Notes: generated by a model not told the origin, from the sequence alone. A stretch of 13,308 nucleotides of DNA from an uncultured Parafilimonas sp. (GCA_937892395.1 CALAGJ010000098.1:1-13308); one strand, 5' to 3'. Positions 1 to 8,193 are shown, counted from the stretch's first letter. Numbers and translations are program-made.

Positions 1-136
1 TTAAATATTATTTACAATAATAGCAATTTTATTAAATAATTTCGATAATTTAAAAATAATTGTTGAAATATTTGCAACGAATAGGCTTTTTACTGTAATA
101 TTGCATCATCAAAGTAACTATAAAAGTTCTTTACAC

Positions 137-332
137 TGTGGGGTGATGAAATTTTTGGCAGACATGCCCTCTTGTCTCGGGGGTGGGGATTACATGACAA
201 ACACTGCATAATGCCGATCCGCAGACGTGTGGACCGACTGGGGTTGACCACCAGCGTGTTGAGGTAGCACCTCAATCTAAATAATGTGCAGCGGCTAATT
301 GCCCCGTGGAGGTTCGAATCCTTCCCCTACAG
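137..332 (+). tRNA. Expanded or interrupted tRNA-Leu-like gene
   Basis: The two ends make a tRNA: acceptor strand TGTGGGG (137-143) pairs with CCCTACA (325-331) over seven pairs including one G-U. The D arm has stem ATG/CAT (146-148, 163-165) and a loop containing GG (157-158), in a context that closely resembles bacterial tRNA-Leu. The T arm is GGAGG-TTCGAAT-CCTTC (308-324). The discriminator base is G332 and no CCA is encoded. A possible anticodon stem CCCTC/GGGGG (167-171, 179-183) closes a 7-base loop TTGTCTC, which would give anticodon GUC and a pyrimidine at position 37; neither suits leucine, whose discriminator is normally A. From 184 to 307 there are 124 bases where a class II variable arm needs about 15-20. 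The extra sequence holds three short hairpins in a row. It may be a tRNA with an inserted element, a tRNA-shaped non-coding RNA, or a dead tRNA. The ends are well supported; the identity and function are not. Confidence 0.55.
218..275 (+). other. Three evenly spaced hairpins inside the tRNA-like gene
   Basis: Stem TCCGCA/TGTGGA with loop GACG (218-233, one G-U pair), stem CTGGGG/CC-A-CCAG with loop TTGA and a bulged A (238-254), and stem TTGAGGT/ACCTCAA with loop AGC (259-275). They are 16-17 bases each, separated by exactly four bases. They are read directly from the sequence; their role is unknown. Confidence 0.5.
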
Positions 333-337
333 CTTTA

Positions 338-374
338 CCCTCTACTATAAAAAGTGGAGGGTTTTTTATTTTTT
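338..374 (+). terminator. Rho-independent terminator after the tRNA-like gene
   Basis: Stem CCCTCTAC (338-345) pairs with GTGGAGGG (354-361) over eight pairs with one T-G, has an 8-base A/T loop, and is followed by a T-rich tract (TTTTTTATTTTTT). It begins only five bases after the tRNA-like 3' end, which indicates that the region 137-332 is or was transcribed as a discrete plus-strand RNA. Confidence 0.85.
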
Positions 375-375
375 C

Positions 376-397
376 TATTTGCCCTGCGGGCAATGAT
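376..397. repeat. Short hairpin repeat, copy 1 of 2
   Basis: TATTTGCCC-TGC-GGGCAATGAT forms a 6-bp stem (TTGCCC/GGGCAA). A near-identical 22-base copy, differing in two loop bases, lies about 9.4 kb away at 9818-9839. No T-tract follows the stem, so it is not an obvious terminator. Confidence 0.6.
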
Positions 398-504
398 GAA
401 AGAGTAGAAAACGAAGACATCATCTGCAAAGATTTTAATGCGGCACAAAATGAAGAAAATAGTAAATCCACTTTATGCTAAAATGATGTTTCAATATAAC
501 CAGC

Positions 505-535
505 AATAAAAAATCCAACCTGTAGTGTTGGATTT
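505..535 (-). terminator. Terminator of the minus-strand desaturase unit
   Basis: A perfect 9-bp inverted repeat AAATCCAAC/GTTGGATTT (511-519, 527-535) with a 7-base loop. Read on the minus strand it runs directly into TTTTTTATT. It lies about 53 bases past the desaturase stop codon, so it fits as that gene's terminator. Confidence 0.8.
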
Positions 536-588
536 GTAGTCAAAAGGATCAATGATTTAGTATTGCGCATTGTAGCCACAACTCAGCA

Positions 589-1331
589 TTATGTATGCAC
601 AGGTCTATAAGTCATTCTGATAATATGCAATCGCTGCATCAGCAGCATAATATGATAAGTAAGATCAAACTCAAACCATCGAGTAGCATTATTTGCCCTA
701 CCCGGATACTTGTGATGATTGTTGTGATAGGCCTCACCCACAAAAAGCAAATCTACAGGCAAAATATTTTTGGAAGTATTCGTCAATTTAAAATTTTCAT
801 ATCCAAATTTATGCGCCTACCAGTTTACGGCCACACCCTGTAGTGCACCCATTGCCAATGTAAGTGGTAAAAAAAGATACATCCACCACTCCGTAGCAAG
901 CCATATATAAATACTCAAATACACCAAGCCCCAAGCAACCTAGCCAACCAGGTATGTGCGAATTTATCAAAAGCTTCCCACTCCGGCAGACCCTTTTTAT
1001 ACTTATCATCCACAGGCATAAATCCCTTGTATATAGAATGATAATTATTCCTTGTTTGTAACAGCAGCAAAAATGGATTGGGCTCAAAATGCGGTGAATG
1101 AGGATCCTGCTCTTCATCTGTATGAGCATGGTGTAGTCTATGCATCATGCCATACGCAGAAGCACTGATATAGGAAGAACCCTGAGTGATAAAACAACAA
1201 ATAAAAAAGAATTTTTCCCAACCACGAGACATGGTGCAGTGGTTATGGGCCGCATATCTATGATGAAAAAAAGACTGGAAAAATAAAGAAAGATACCAAT
1301 GAAGGATAAGGAAAATCAATATGTTAAGCAT
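589..1331 (-). pseudogene. Broken membrane fatty acid desaturase (acyl-CoA desaturase family)
   Basis: Translation from 1331 downward gives a start like intact family members (MLNILIFLILHWYLS...). The first histidine box HRYAAH is at residues 24-29 and the second, HRLHH, at residues 64-68, followed by AHTDEEQDPHSPHF. This frame stops at 915-917. The homologous sequence continues in another frame from about 925 (VYLSIYIW, then ALQGVAVNW), meets an in-frame TAG at 817-819 where family members usually carry Trp, Cys or Gly, and resumes as AHKFGYENF with the third box HNNHH (712-726) down to the stop at 589-591. One missing base near 918-930 plus a Trp-to-stop change would explain both breaks. 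Intact, it would be about 248 residues. Such enzymes introduce a double bond into acyl chains at a membrane di-iron site, usually delta-9. The break lies before the third histidine box, so the product should be inactive. A sequencing error could explain one lesion but hardly both. Confidence 0.88.
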
Positions 1332-1648
1332 TTGAGAATGTAGGGGTTTGTAATCCTAATTTATTTTTTGTTTAAAACTTATATCACAAACGATGCTTGA
1401 TATTTTTTAGTTTTTCTATTTTTCAAATTAACAAATTCTTTTTATACAAGAATATTATACTACAACTTTGAAATAAGTTCTAACTGCAATATCTTGGGTT
1501 CGATATATGTTTTCAGGTACATATATTAGAATCGTACAAATTCAAGCACAAAATATCAGCATATACAATCCTTATACACATACCCTTCAACATTAATTTT
1601 CTTACAATCGTATTCTTCTATCTTCGCCATCAATAAATAGGAATCAGG
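1332..1648. other. Intergenic region between the divergent desaturase remnant and korA
   Basis: 317 bases without a gene, very AT-rich. It contains an 8-bp inverted repeat ATATATGT/ACATATAT (1503-1510, 1519-1526) with an 8-base spacer, about 120 bases before korA, which could be an operator or simply AT-rich coincidence. A weak -7-like element (TATCTTCG, 1619-1626) lies just before korA with no clear -33 partner. Confidence 0.45.
1619..1626 (+). promoter_or_regulatory. Possible korA -7 element
   Basis: TATCTTCG differs by one base from the Bacteroidota consensus TAnnTTTG and lies 22 bases before the korA ATG. No TTTG or TTG is seen at the expected spacing upstream, so support is weak. An AGGA (about 1638) and AGG (about 1645) close to the ATG may assist ribosome binding. 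Confidence 0.35.
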
Positions 1649-3490
1649 ATGGCAAAAAAGCAAGAAGTTTTACAAGATGTAGTTATCAAATTTGCGGGTG
1701 ATAGTGGAGATGGTATGCAGCTTACCGGCAGTCAGTTTACAAACAATACCGCTTTAATGGGAATCGACCTTGCCACCTTTCCAGATTTCCCTGCGGAAAT
1801 ACGTGCTCCTGCAGGCACACTGGCTGGTGTAAGTGGTTTTCAATTGCATTTTAGTAGTAAACGTGTATTTACTCCCGGCGATATTTGTGATGTATTAGTA
1901 GCCATGAATGCAGCCGCATTAAAAGCAAATCTAAAATCAATAAAATCAGGAGGAAAAATTATTGCAAATACAGATGGCTTCGATGCAAAAAATTTGCGCT
2001 TAGCCAATTATCCCGAAGGAGAAAACCCTTTGGAAAATGATAGTCTATCTGCATTTGAAGTCATTAAAATTGATGTCACCAAGCTTACCCGTGAATCTCT
2101 GAAAGAAATAACTGACCTCGGCACAAAAGAAAAAGACCGTGCAAAAAATATGTTTGTGCTGGGTTTTCTATATTGGATGTATAACCGCAGTTTAGAAAAC
2201 ACCATCCATTTCCTCACAGAAAAATTTGGCAAAAAAGATAATATCTTACAGAGTAACATAAAAGTACTCCAAGCAGGATATAATTATGGAGATACAACCG
2301 AAGCTTTTACTACACATTACAAAGTAGAAAAAGCAAAACTTCCCGCAGGTGAGTATAGAAGCATTATGGGAAATCAAGCAGTTACTTATGGATTGATAGC
2401 GGCAAGCCGGCAGAGTGGATTGCCAATTTTTTTGGGCTCTTATCCCATCACTCCAGCTTCAGATATTTTGCATGAACTCAGCAGGCACAAAGCATTTGGA
2501 GTACGTACTTTTCAAGCCGAGGATGAAATAGCGGCAATCACCAGCGCCATTGGTGCTGCATATGGCGGTAGCTTAGGTATTACCACCACATCAGGACCGG
2601 GAATGGCATTAAAAGCAGAAGCAATGGGATTGGCAGTAATGTTAGAAATACCCTTGCTCATTTGCAACATACAACGTGGCGGCCCCTCCACAGGTTTGCC
2701 CACAAAAACCGAACAAAGTGATTTACTCCAAGCATACTATGGCAGAAATGGAGAATGCCCTATGCCGGTAGTATCTGCCAGTACTCCCAGCGATTGTTTT
2801 GAAGCAGTATTCGAAGCTGCACGCATAGCCATAGAACACATGACTCCTGTCATTTTTTTAAGTGATGGATATATAGCCAATGGTGCAGAACCTTGGAGGT
2901 TTCCTCAAACAAAAGATTTAGGCAGCATCAAAGTAAGCTTTCAAAAAACGCCAAATGATGGCTCATCTTTTCTTCCTTACCTGCGGAATGAAAAATTAGT
3001 AAGAGGCTGGGCCATACCAGGCACAGCAGGTCTGGAGCATCGTATTGGAGGATTAGAAAAACAAGATAAAACGGGCAATGTAAGCTACGATCCAGACAAT
3101 CACCAGCATATGGTAAAAACCAGACAGGCCAAAGTAGATATGATTGCTAACTATATACCAGAGCAGAAAGTTGAAGGTGATGCCTCCGGCAAATTATTGG
3201 TATTGGGCTGGGGAAGCACTTATGGTGTTATTAAAACTGCAGTTCAAGAATGGCGTGATAAAGGAGCGGCAGTGAGTCATGCACATATTAGGTATATACG
3301 CCCTTTTCCTCGTAACCTCGGAGATATACTCAAACAATTTGATACTGTACTTATACCTGAAATAAACAATGGTCAATTGGTAAAAATAATTAGAGATCAA
3401 TATTTTGTAGATGCAAAACCATATAATAAAATTATGGGTATTCCTATCACTAAAATGGAGCTGGTAGAGGAGATAGGGAAATATGTATAA
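1649..3490 (+). CDS. korA: 2-oxoacid (2-oxoglutarate):ferredoxin oxidoreductase, alpha subunit with fused gamma domain
   Basis: The 613-residue protein has a gamma domain first (about 10-190, with GDSGDGMQLTG at 17-27 and PAEIRAP at 48-54). The alpha domain follows from about 240 (GNQAVTYG, YPITP at 265-269, QAEDE at 289-293, TTSGPG at 313-318). This gamma-alpha order and length are typical of KorA-type subunits, which with a beta subunit carrying thiamine diphosphate and an iron-sulfur cluster convert 2-oxoglutarate plus CoA to succinyl-CoA, CO2 and reduced ferredoxin in the cytoplasm. The ATG is chosen because it begins just before the first conserved gamma block and follows an AGG-rich stretch. 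The beta gene, usually the next gene, is not here: rlmN follows 48 bases later with its own promoter. 2-oxoglutarate is the most likely substrate; pyruvate or branched-chain oxoacids cannot be excluded without the beta subunit. Confidence 0.93.
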   Translation: MAKKQEVLQDVVIKFAGDSGDGMQLTGSQFTNNTALMGIDLATFPDFPAEIRAPAGTLAGVSGFQLHFSSKRVFTPGDICDVLVAMNAAALKANLKSIKSGGKIIANTDGFDAKNLRLANYPEGENPLENDSLSAFEVIKIDVTKLTRESLKEITDLGTKEKDRAKNMFVLGFLYWMYNRSLENTIHFLTEKFGKKDNILQSNIKVLQAGYNYGDTTEAFTTHYKVEKAKLPAGEYRSIMGNQAVTYGLIAASRQSGLPIFLGSYPITPASDILHELSRHKAFGVRTFQAEDEIAAITSAIGAAYGGSLGITTTSGPGMALKAEAMGLAVMLEIPLLICNIQRGGPSTGLPTKTEQSDLLQAYYGRNGECPMPVVSASTPSDCFEAVFEAARIAIEHMTPVIFLSDGYIANGAEPWRFPQTKDLGSIKVSFQKTPNDGSSFLPYLRNEKLVRGWAIPGTAGLEHRIGGLEKQDKTGNVSYDPDNHQHMVKTRQAKVDMIANYIPEQKVEGDASGKLLVLGWGSTYGVIKTAVQEWRDKGAAVSHAHIRYIRPFPRNLGDILKQFDTVLIPEINNGQLVKIIRDQYFVDAKPYNKIMGIPITKMELVEEIGKYV

Positions 3491-3501
3491 GATAGAATAG
3501 A

Positions 3502-3534
3502 TTGTATTCTCCCTTCATCCTGCACCTATCTTTG
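3502..3534 (+). promoter_or_regulatory. rlmN promoter, Bacteroidota -33/-7 type
   Basis: TTG at 3502-3504 and TATCTTTG at 3527-3534 with a 22-base spacer; the -7 element matches TAnnTTTG exactly. The rlmN ATG is only four bases further, so the transcript would have little or no leader. Confidence 0.6.
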
Positions 3535-3538
3535 CAGC

Positions 3539-4582
3539 ATGTCACAACAAAATATTAGGCATTGCACTTATAATGATCTTGAATCTTATTTTGAAAACTT
3601 AGGAGAGAAAAAATTCAGAGCCAAGCAGGTTTATGAATGGCTTTGGGCTAGGCAAATAAGGAGTATAGATGATATGAGTAATATCAGCCTTGCACTCCGC
3701 AAACAGCTTCATGAAGATTTCTTTTTGCAGGCACTCACTGTTGATGCTACGCAATACAGCAGCGATGGCACCATAAAAACAAGATTTAAAACAGTAGAAG
3801 GATATGCCACAGAAGGCGTACTCATTCCCACAGAAAAAAGAAAAACTGCCTGTGTAAGCAGTCAAATTGGATGTAGCCTAAGTTGTAAATTTTGTGCAAC
3901 AGGATATATGGAGCGCAAGCGCAATCTAACATTTGATGAAATATATGACGAGGTTTCACTCATCAATGAGCAGTGTGTAAGGGTATTTGGGCAAAAGCTC
4001 ACCAATATTGTATTCATGGGAATGGGAGAACCATTACTCAATTATAAAAATGTATTAAAAGCCGTAGAAAAAATTAGCGATCCCGAAGGTATGGGCATGA
4101 GTGCAAGACGCATAACAGTATCCACCGCAGGTGTTGCAAAAGCAATTAGAAATTTGGGTGATGATGAAGTGCGTTTTAAATTGGCATTATCCCTACATGC
4201 AGCCAACGATAAAAAGCGCAATGAAATAATGCCCATCAATGAATCTAATAACATCAAATCTTTGACAGATGCATTGAATTATTTTTATAAGAAAACTGGC
4301 AACGAAATAACATTTGAATATATCCTTTTCAAAAATTTTAATGATAGTCAGCAAGATGCTGATGAACTCATAAAAATTTATCGGCAAGTGCCGGCAGACT
4401 TAGTAAACATCATCGAATACAATCCAATAGATGCTGCAAGATTTACAAAACCGGATGAAGCTGTAACCGCAGCATTTATGGAGCATTTAGAAAAAAATCG
4501 TGTCAATGCAAAACTGAGACGCAGCAGGGGCAAAGATATAGATGCTGCCTGCGGACAGTTAGCCAATAAAGAAAGTATATAA
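3539..4582 (+). CDS. rlmN: Dual-specificity RNA methyltransferase RlmN (23S rRNA A2503 C2-methyltransferase)
   Basis: The 347-residue protein is a radical SAM enzyme that methylates C2 of A2503 in 23S rRNA and, in studied bacteria, A37 of some tRNAs. The 4Fe-4S cysteines are C112, C116 and C119 (CSLSCKFC). C105 and C338 correspond to the two extra conserved cysteines (E. coli C118 and C355), C338 being the one that takes up the methyl group. GEPLLNY, starting at G163, is the SAM-binding motif. Cfr-type enzymes that confer antibiotic resistance share these cysteines, but the N-terminal region (YNDLESYFENLGEKKFRAKQVYEWLW) and overall sequence read as housekeeping RlmN. The start fits the family length and lies four bases after a consensus -7 element. 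The next gene begins 11 bases after the stop, so the two are probably cotranscribed and both act on 23S rRNA. Confidence 0.95.
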   Translation: MSQQNIRHCTYNDLESYFENLGEKKFRAKQVYEWLWARQIRSIDDMSNISLALRKQLHEDFFLQALTVDATQYSSDGTIKTRFKTVEGYATEGVLIPTEKRKTACVSSQIGCSLSCKFCATGYMERKRNLTFDEIYDEVSLINEQCVRVFGQKLTNIVFMGMGEPLLNYKNVLKAVEKISDPEGMGMSARRITVSTAGVAKAIRNLGDDEVRFKLALSLHAANDKKRNEIMPINESNNIKSLTDALNYFYKKTGNEITFEYILFKNFNDSQQDADELIKIYRQVPADLVNIIEYNPIDAARFTKPDEAVTAAFMEHLEKNRVNAKLRRSRGKDIDAACGQLANKESI

Positions 4583-4593
4583 ACCGAAATAGT

Positions 4594-6168
4594 ATGAGCA
4601 AGAAAGGTTTTGAGAAATTCATCAATAAAGAGCCAAAGGGTGCTAAGAAGAAAGAGGCTTTGCGGCAGGAAAAGAAACAATACAACAGAGAAAAAAGAGC
4701 ATTCTTTGATGAGCAAAAAAGATTGAAAAGACTTCAACAGCAGCAGGAAGGCAGTGTGAATGGATTGCCATCAAGAGAAAAAAAATTTGAACAGAGAAAT
4801 GAATCCGTAGATAATAGAAAATCGTTTGAACCTAAAAGCCATTCCGGCGATAGCCGAAAACCTCATGATAGAAAAGAGGCGAGGCCTGCAAGGGATTCAA
4901 ATAGAACCAATGATAAGTTCACCAACAAGAAAACTACGGCACAAAATGATGCTCCTCCCCAAAGAGAAAATTCACGCAGTGAAACCAGTTATAAAGCATA
5001 TAGAAAAAAGGATAGCAACACTAAATATACTGATTCAAAAGCGGGAAATAAAAAAGAGCAATGGGGAAAAAATGATAGACAGGAAAACAAGTATAGCAAT
5101 GAGCGAAGACCTACCTATAAACAAGATTTTTCAAAAACACATACAGACAAATCTGATGATTTTGACAAACCATTAAAAAGAAGAGACAGTAGTAGAGATC
5201 ATGCACCAGAAAAAAACGTATATCAAAAAAATGACAGGAGGACTAACGCATCAAATCAAAATGACAATGAAAATAGAAGAACTGATTTTGAACGTCCGAT
5301 AAAAAGAGAATGGAAACAAAAAGACAGCAATAATTATCCTGCTGAGCAGGGAATACAAAAAAAATCATCTGGAAAATTTGCTTCAAATTCGGATACAAGA
5401 AAATTTGCTGACAAGAAAGAGAAGGGTGAAGAAAAAATGCCACTCAATAAATACTTAGCTCATGCAGGTGTATGTGCCAGAAGAGAAGCTGCTGATATTA
5501 TCAAAGCCGGAGCCGTAAAGGTTAACAATGAAGTGATAACAGAACCTGGCTATAAAATGCAGCAAGGAGATTTAGTTACATACAAGGGAAAGCAATTACA
5601 TACACAGCGCAGGTTGGTATATATCCTTCTGAATAAACCTAAAGACTATATTACTACACACAAAGATCCGGAAGGGAGAAAAACCGTTTTTGAATTGCTC
5701 CGCAATGCCACTGAAGAAAGAATTTATCCAGTGGGTAGGCTAGATAGAAATACAACAGGTGTATTATTGTTTACTAACGATGGCGAGTTGGCTCAAAAGC
5801 TTACCCACCCCAGCTTTCAGGTCAGAAAAATATATGAAGTAAAGCTCGATAAAGTGTTGGGCAAGGAAGATTTTCAAGCATTGTCTAAAGGATTAACTTT
5901 AGAAGATGGCTTTATACAACCCGATGCAGTGGGCTATTCGGATACAAAGGATAAATCAAAAATCGGTATAGAAATTCATAGTGGTAGAAATCGAATTGTA
6001 AGAAGAATGTTTGAGCATTTAGGATATGATGTAAGGGGCCTAGACCGTGTATTGTTTGCCAATCTTACCAAGAAAAATATAGAACGTGGACATTGGCGGC
6101 ACCTCTCAGAAAAAGAAGTGCGTTTGGTTAAATACCTCAATAAAAGATTTGTAAAAAAAGACAAATAA
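4594..6168 (+). CDS. rluB: RsuA/RluB-family 23S rRNA pseudouridine synthase with long basic N-terminal extension
   Basis: The 524-residue protein has its conserved part from residue 282 on: an S4 RNA-binding domain (MPLNKYLAHAGVCARREAAD), then the pseudouridine synthase domain with GRLDRNTTG at 381-389, whose D384 is the catalytic aspartate, and RNRIVRRMFEHLGYDV, typical of RluB and its relatives. RluB makes pseudouridine 2605 in E. coli 23S rRNA; RluE, RluF or RsuA-like specificity is possible. Residues 1-281 are low complexity, rich in Lys, Arg, Asn, Asp and Ser, predicted disordered, with loosely repeated pieces such as DFDKPLKRR and DFERPIKRE. E. coli RluB is roughly half this total length. 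ATG 5437, at residue 282, could in principle give a core-only product, but the reading frame is open from 4594 and that ATG follows rlmN at operon spacing. Confidence 0.9.
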   Translation: MSKKGFEKFINKEPKGAKKKEALRQEKKQYNREKRAFFDEQKRLKRLQQQQEGSVNGLPSREKKFEQRNESVDNRKSFEPKSHSGDSRKPHDRKEARPARDSNRTNDKFTNKKTTAQNDAPPQRENSRSETSYKAYRKKDSNTKYTDSKAGNKKEQWGKNDRQENKYSNERRPTYKQDFSKTHTDKSDDFDKPLKRRDSSRDHAPEKNVYQKNDRRTNASNQNDNENRRTDFERPIKREWKQKDSNNYPAEQGIQKKSSGKFASNSDTRKFADKKEKGEEKMPLNKYLAHAGVCARREAADIIKAGAVKVNNEVITEPGYKMQQGDLVTYKGKQLHTQRRLVYILLNKPKDYITTHKDPEGRKTVFELLRNATEERIYPVGRLDRNTTGVLLFTNDGELAQKLTHPSFQVRKIYEVKLDKVLGKEDFQALSKGLTLEDGFIQPDAVGYSDTKDKSKIGIEIHSGRNRIVRRMFEHLGYDVRGLDRVLFANLTKKNIERGHWRHLSEKEVRLVKYLNKRFVKKDK

Positions 6169-6189
6169 AAAACGCCGTTTATCTTATTT

Positions 6190-8193
6190 ATGAAAAATGT
6201 ATTACTTCAAATGAAACTTGTAGCCATCATCCTTTTTTGTTATCCCATCATTTCTATTGCGCAGCAAAATGATTATACGCCCAATGATTTTTTTCATACC
6301 GTTTCCATTAGCGAACCGGCAGTATCACCCAATGGGGAATGGATAGCTTATACGCTTACAACCATTGATAGTACTGAGGATTACAGTACAAGCGATATTT
6401 GGATGGTAGATAGAAATGGTTTAAACAATATCCAACTTACATATACACCACAAGAAGATGAAACCACCCCTAAGTGGAGCCCTGATGGGCAATGGCTAAG
6501 CTTTCTTTCTGACCGCTATGCGGATGAGGTCGGCTCTGATCTATCACAATTATGGATGATGAGGGTACTGGGTGGAGAAGCAAAAACTGTTACAACATTT
6601 ACAATGGCTATTGAAAATTATCATTGGATGCCCGACAGTAAAAAAATTTTATTTGAACTAACCGATGAAGACTTTAGCGATACTGCTGCCAGTGGCCATA
6701 GAAGTCCTTATGTAATCAATAGGTATTTATTTAAAACAGATGGAGGAGGATATGCAGATAGTTTACGTACGCATCTGTACCTCTATACCATTGATACGGA
6801 TAAGTTAGACACCATTACTTCCGGACATTATAATGAATCTGATGTAGCTATTAGCCCAAATGGAAAACAAATTGCATTCGTTAGCAATCGAAATGGTGAT
6901 GAAGATAGAAGCGAAAACACTGATATTTATATCATGGATTTGAAGCCCGATGCAGTTCCGATTTTAGTATCAAATTCCACAGGAACAGAGCACAGTCCAC
7001 AATGGAGCCAGGATGGTAAAAGATTGGCGTGGCTGCAGAGCACCAGCACACGTAAGTTTACCATGTATGGTCATGATATGATTTGCTACAAAGATTTTTC
7101 CACACCCGGCAAGATTAATGTTGTGTATGATGATTTGCCCGTGGCACAGTTTGGCTGGCAGCCAAATAATCAAGCGTTTTTATTTTTAAGGGAAAATGAT
7201 AGAGAGCAGCAAATCATTTCAATACCTACAGTTAATCCAACGCCAACAACTATAGCTGCCGGACAGAGGGCATTTTATGAATTGGTGTATAATAAAACAT
7301 ATAGTGAATGGATAACCATACAGCAAACTCCCGATAACCCCGGCGAATTATATAGACTTGATGCTACAGGCATTTTGAAAAAACTTACTTCCCATCAAGA
7401 TGAATTTATGAAGCAGCGTAGGGCAGTAAAAGTTATTCCATTTACTTCTAAAAGTGCAGATGGCAATACTGTTTCTTCCATACTTTATTGTAGAGAAGAT
7501 TTGGTAAACACAAAAAAAATGCCACTCATTATGCACATACATGGAGGACCTGTGGGGCAGGATGATTATGGTTTTGATTTGCAGCGAAATATTCTTGCAT
7601 CAGCCGGTTATTTAGTATGTGCCGTCAATTACAGAGGCAGCAGCGGACGTGGCACAGATTATATAACAGCCATAGATGCAGACTGGGGTCATAAAGAAGT
7701 ATTAGACATTCTTGGCGCAGCCAATGAATTGATAAAAACTGGTATGGCAGATGAAAATCGGATGGGTATAGGTGGCTGGAGCTATGGAGGCATTTTGACT
7801 AACTATACCATTGCCACAGACCAACGCTTTAAAGCAGCTGCGAGTGGTGCAGGCAGTAGCTTACAACTCACTATGTATGGCACGGATCAATATGTAATAC
7901 AATATGAAGATGAGTTAGGCTATCCTTGGAAGAATACAGACAAATGGCTTTCTCTTTCTTATCCATTTTTCAAAGCAGATCAAATAAAAACACCTACACT
8001 CTTTATGGCAGCAGAAAAAGATTTTAATGTGCCAGTAGCGGGTGCAGAACAAATGTATCAGGCATTAAGAACGCAAGGTGTACCAACTGAGTTAGTCATT
8101 TATCCAGGGCAGCATCATGGGCTTACTATTCCATCTTATAAAGCAGATAGGTTTCAGCGTTATTTAGATTGGTTTGGCAAGTATTTAAAATAA
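6190..8193 (+). CDS. Secreted S9 family peptidase (prolyl oligopeptidase/acylaminoacyl-peptidase type)
   Basis: The 667-residue precursor has an N-terminal signal peptide (MKNVLLQMK, then a hydrophobic stretch LVAIILFCYPIISIA, likely cut before QQ). A beta-propeller of PD40-like blades follows (WSPDGQWLSFLSDR, ISPNGKQIAFVSNR, WSQDGKRLAW). The C-terminal alpha/beta hydrolase domain starts around residue 430, with HIHGGP as oxyanion region, nucleophile S531 in GWSYGG, D611 in AEKDFNVP and H643 in GQHHGL, so the triad is complete. Family members cleave short peptides, releasing dipeptides or acylated amino acids; the propeller limits access to small substrates. The signal peptide places it in the periplasm. 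It starts 21 bases after the rluB stop. No clear promoter lies in the gap, so it may be read through from upstream. Exact specificity cannot be told from sequence. Confidence 0.92.
   Translation: MKNVLLQMKLVAIILFCYPIISIAQQNDYTPNDFFHTVSISEPAVSPNGEWIAYTLTTIDSTEDYSTSDIWMVDRNGLNNIQLTYTPQEDETTPKWSPDGQWLSFLSDRYADEVGSDLSQLWMMRVLGGEAKTVTTFTMAIENYHWMPDSKKILFELTDEDFSDTAASGHRSPYVINRYLFKTDGGGYADSLRTHLYLYTIDTDKLDTITSGHYNESDVAISPNGKQIAFVSNRNGDEDRSENTDIYIMDLKPDAVPILVSNSTGTEHSPQWSQDGKRLAWLQSTSTRKFTMYGHDMICYKDFSTPGKINVVYDDLPVAQFGWQPNNQAFLFLRENDREQQIISIPTVNPTPTTIAAGQRAFYELVYNKTYSEWITIQQTPDNPGELYRLDATGILKKLTSHQDEFMKQRRAVKVIPFTSKSADGNTVSSILYCREDLVNTKKMPLIMHIHGGPVGQDDYGFDLQRNILASAGYLVCAVNYRGSSGRGTDYITAIDADWGHKEVLDILGAANELIKTGMADENRMGIGGWSYGGILTNYTIATDQRFKAAASGAGSSLQLTMYGTDQYVIQYEDELGYPWKNTDKWLSLSYPFFKADQIKTPTLFMAAEKDFNVPVAGAEQMYQALRTQGVPTELVIYPGQHHGLTIPSYKADRFQRYLDWFGKYLK

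Noticed and set aside
174..300. Group I intron in the tRNA anticodon loop
   Set aside because: The extra sequence is well below the roughly 200-base minimum and I see none of the conserved core elements.
137..332. tmRNA (SsrA)
   Set aside because: Too short, with a proper D-stem and no recognisable tag reading frame ending in Ala-Ala; the D arm looks like tRNA-Leu, not tmRNA.
299..481. Small plus-strand open frame of 60 codons
   Set aside because: It starts inside the tRNA-like gene and runs through its terminator; no recognisable protein.
595..843. Plus-strand open frame of 82 codons
   Set aside because: Antisense to the desaturase remnant, whose histidine boxes on the minus strand explain the sequence.
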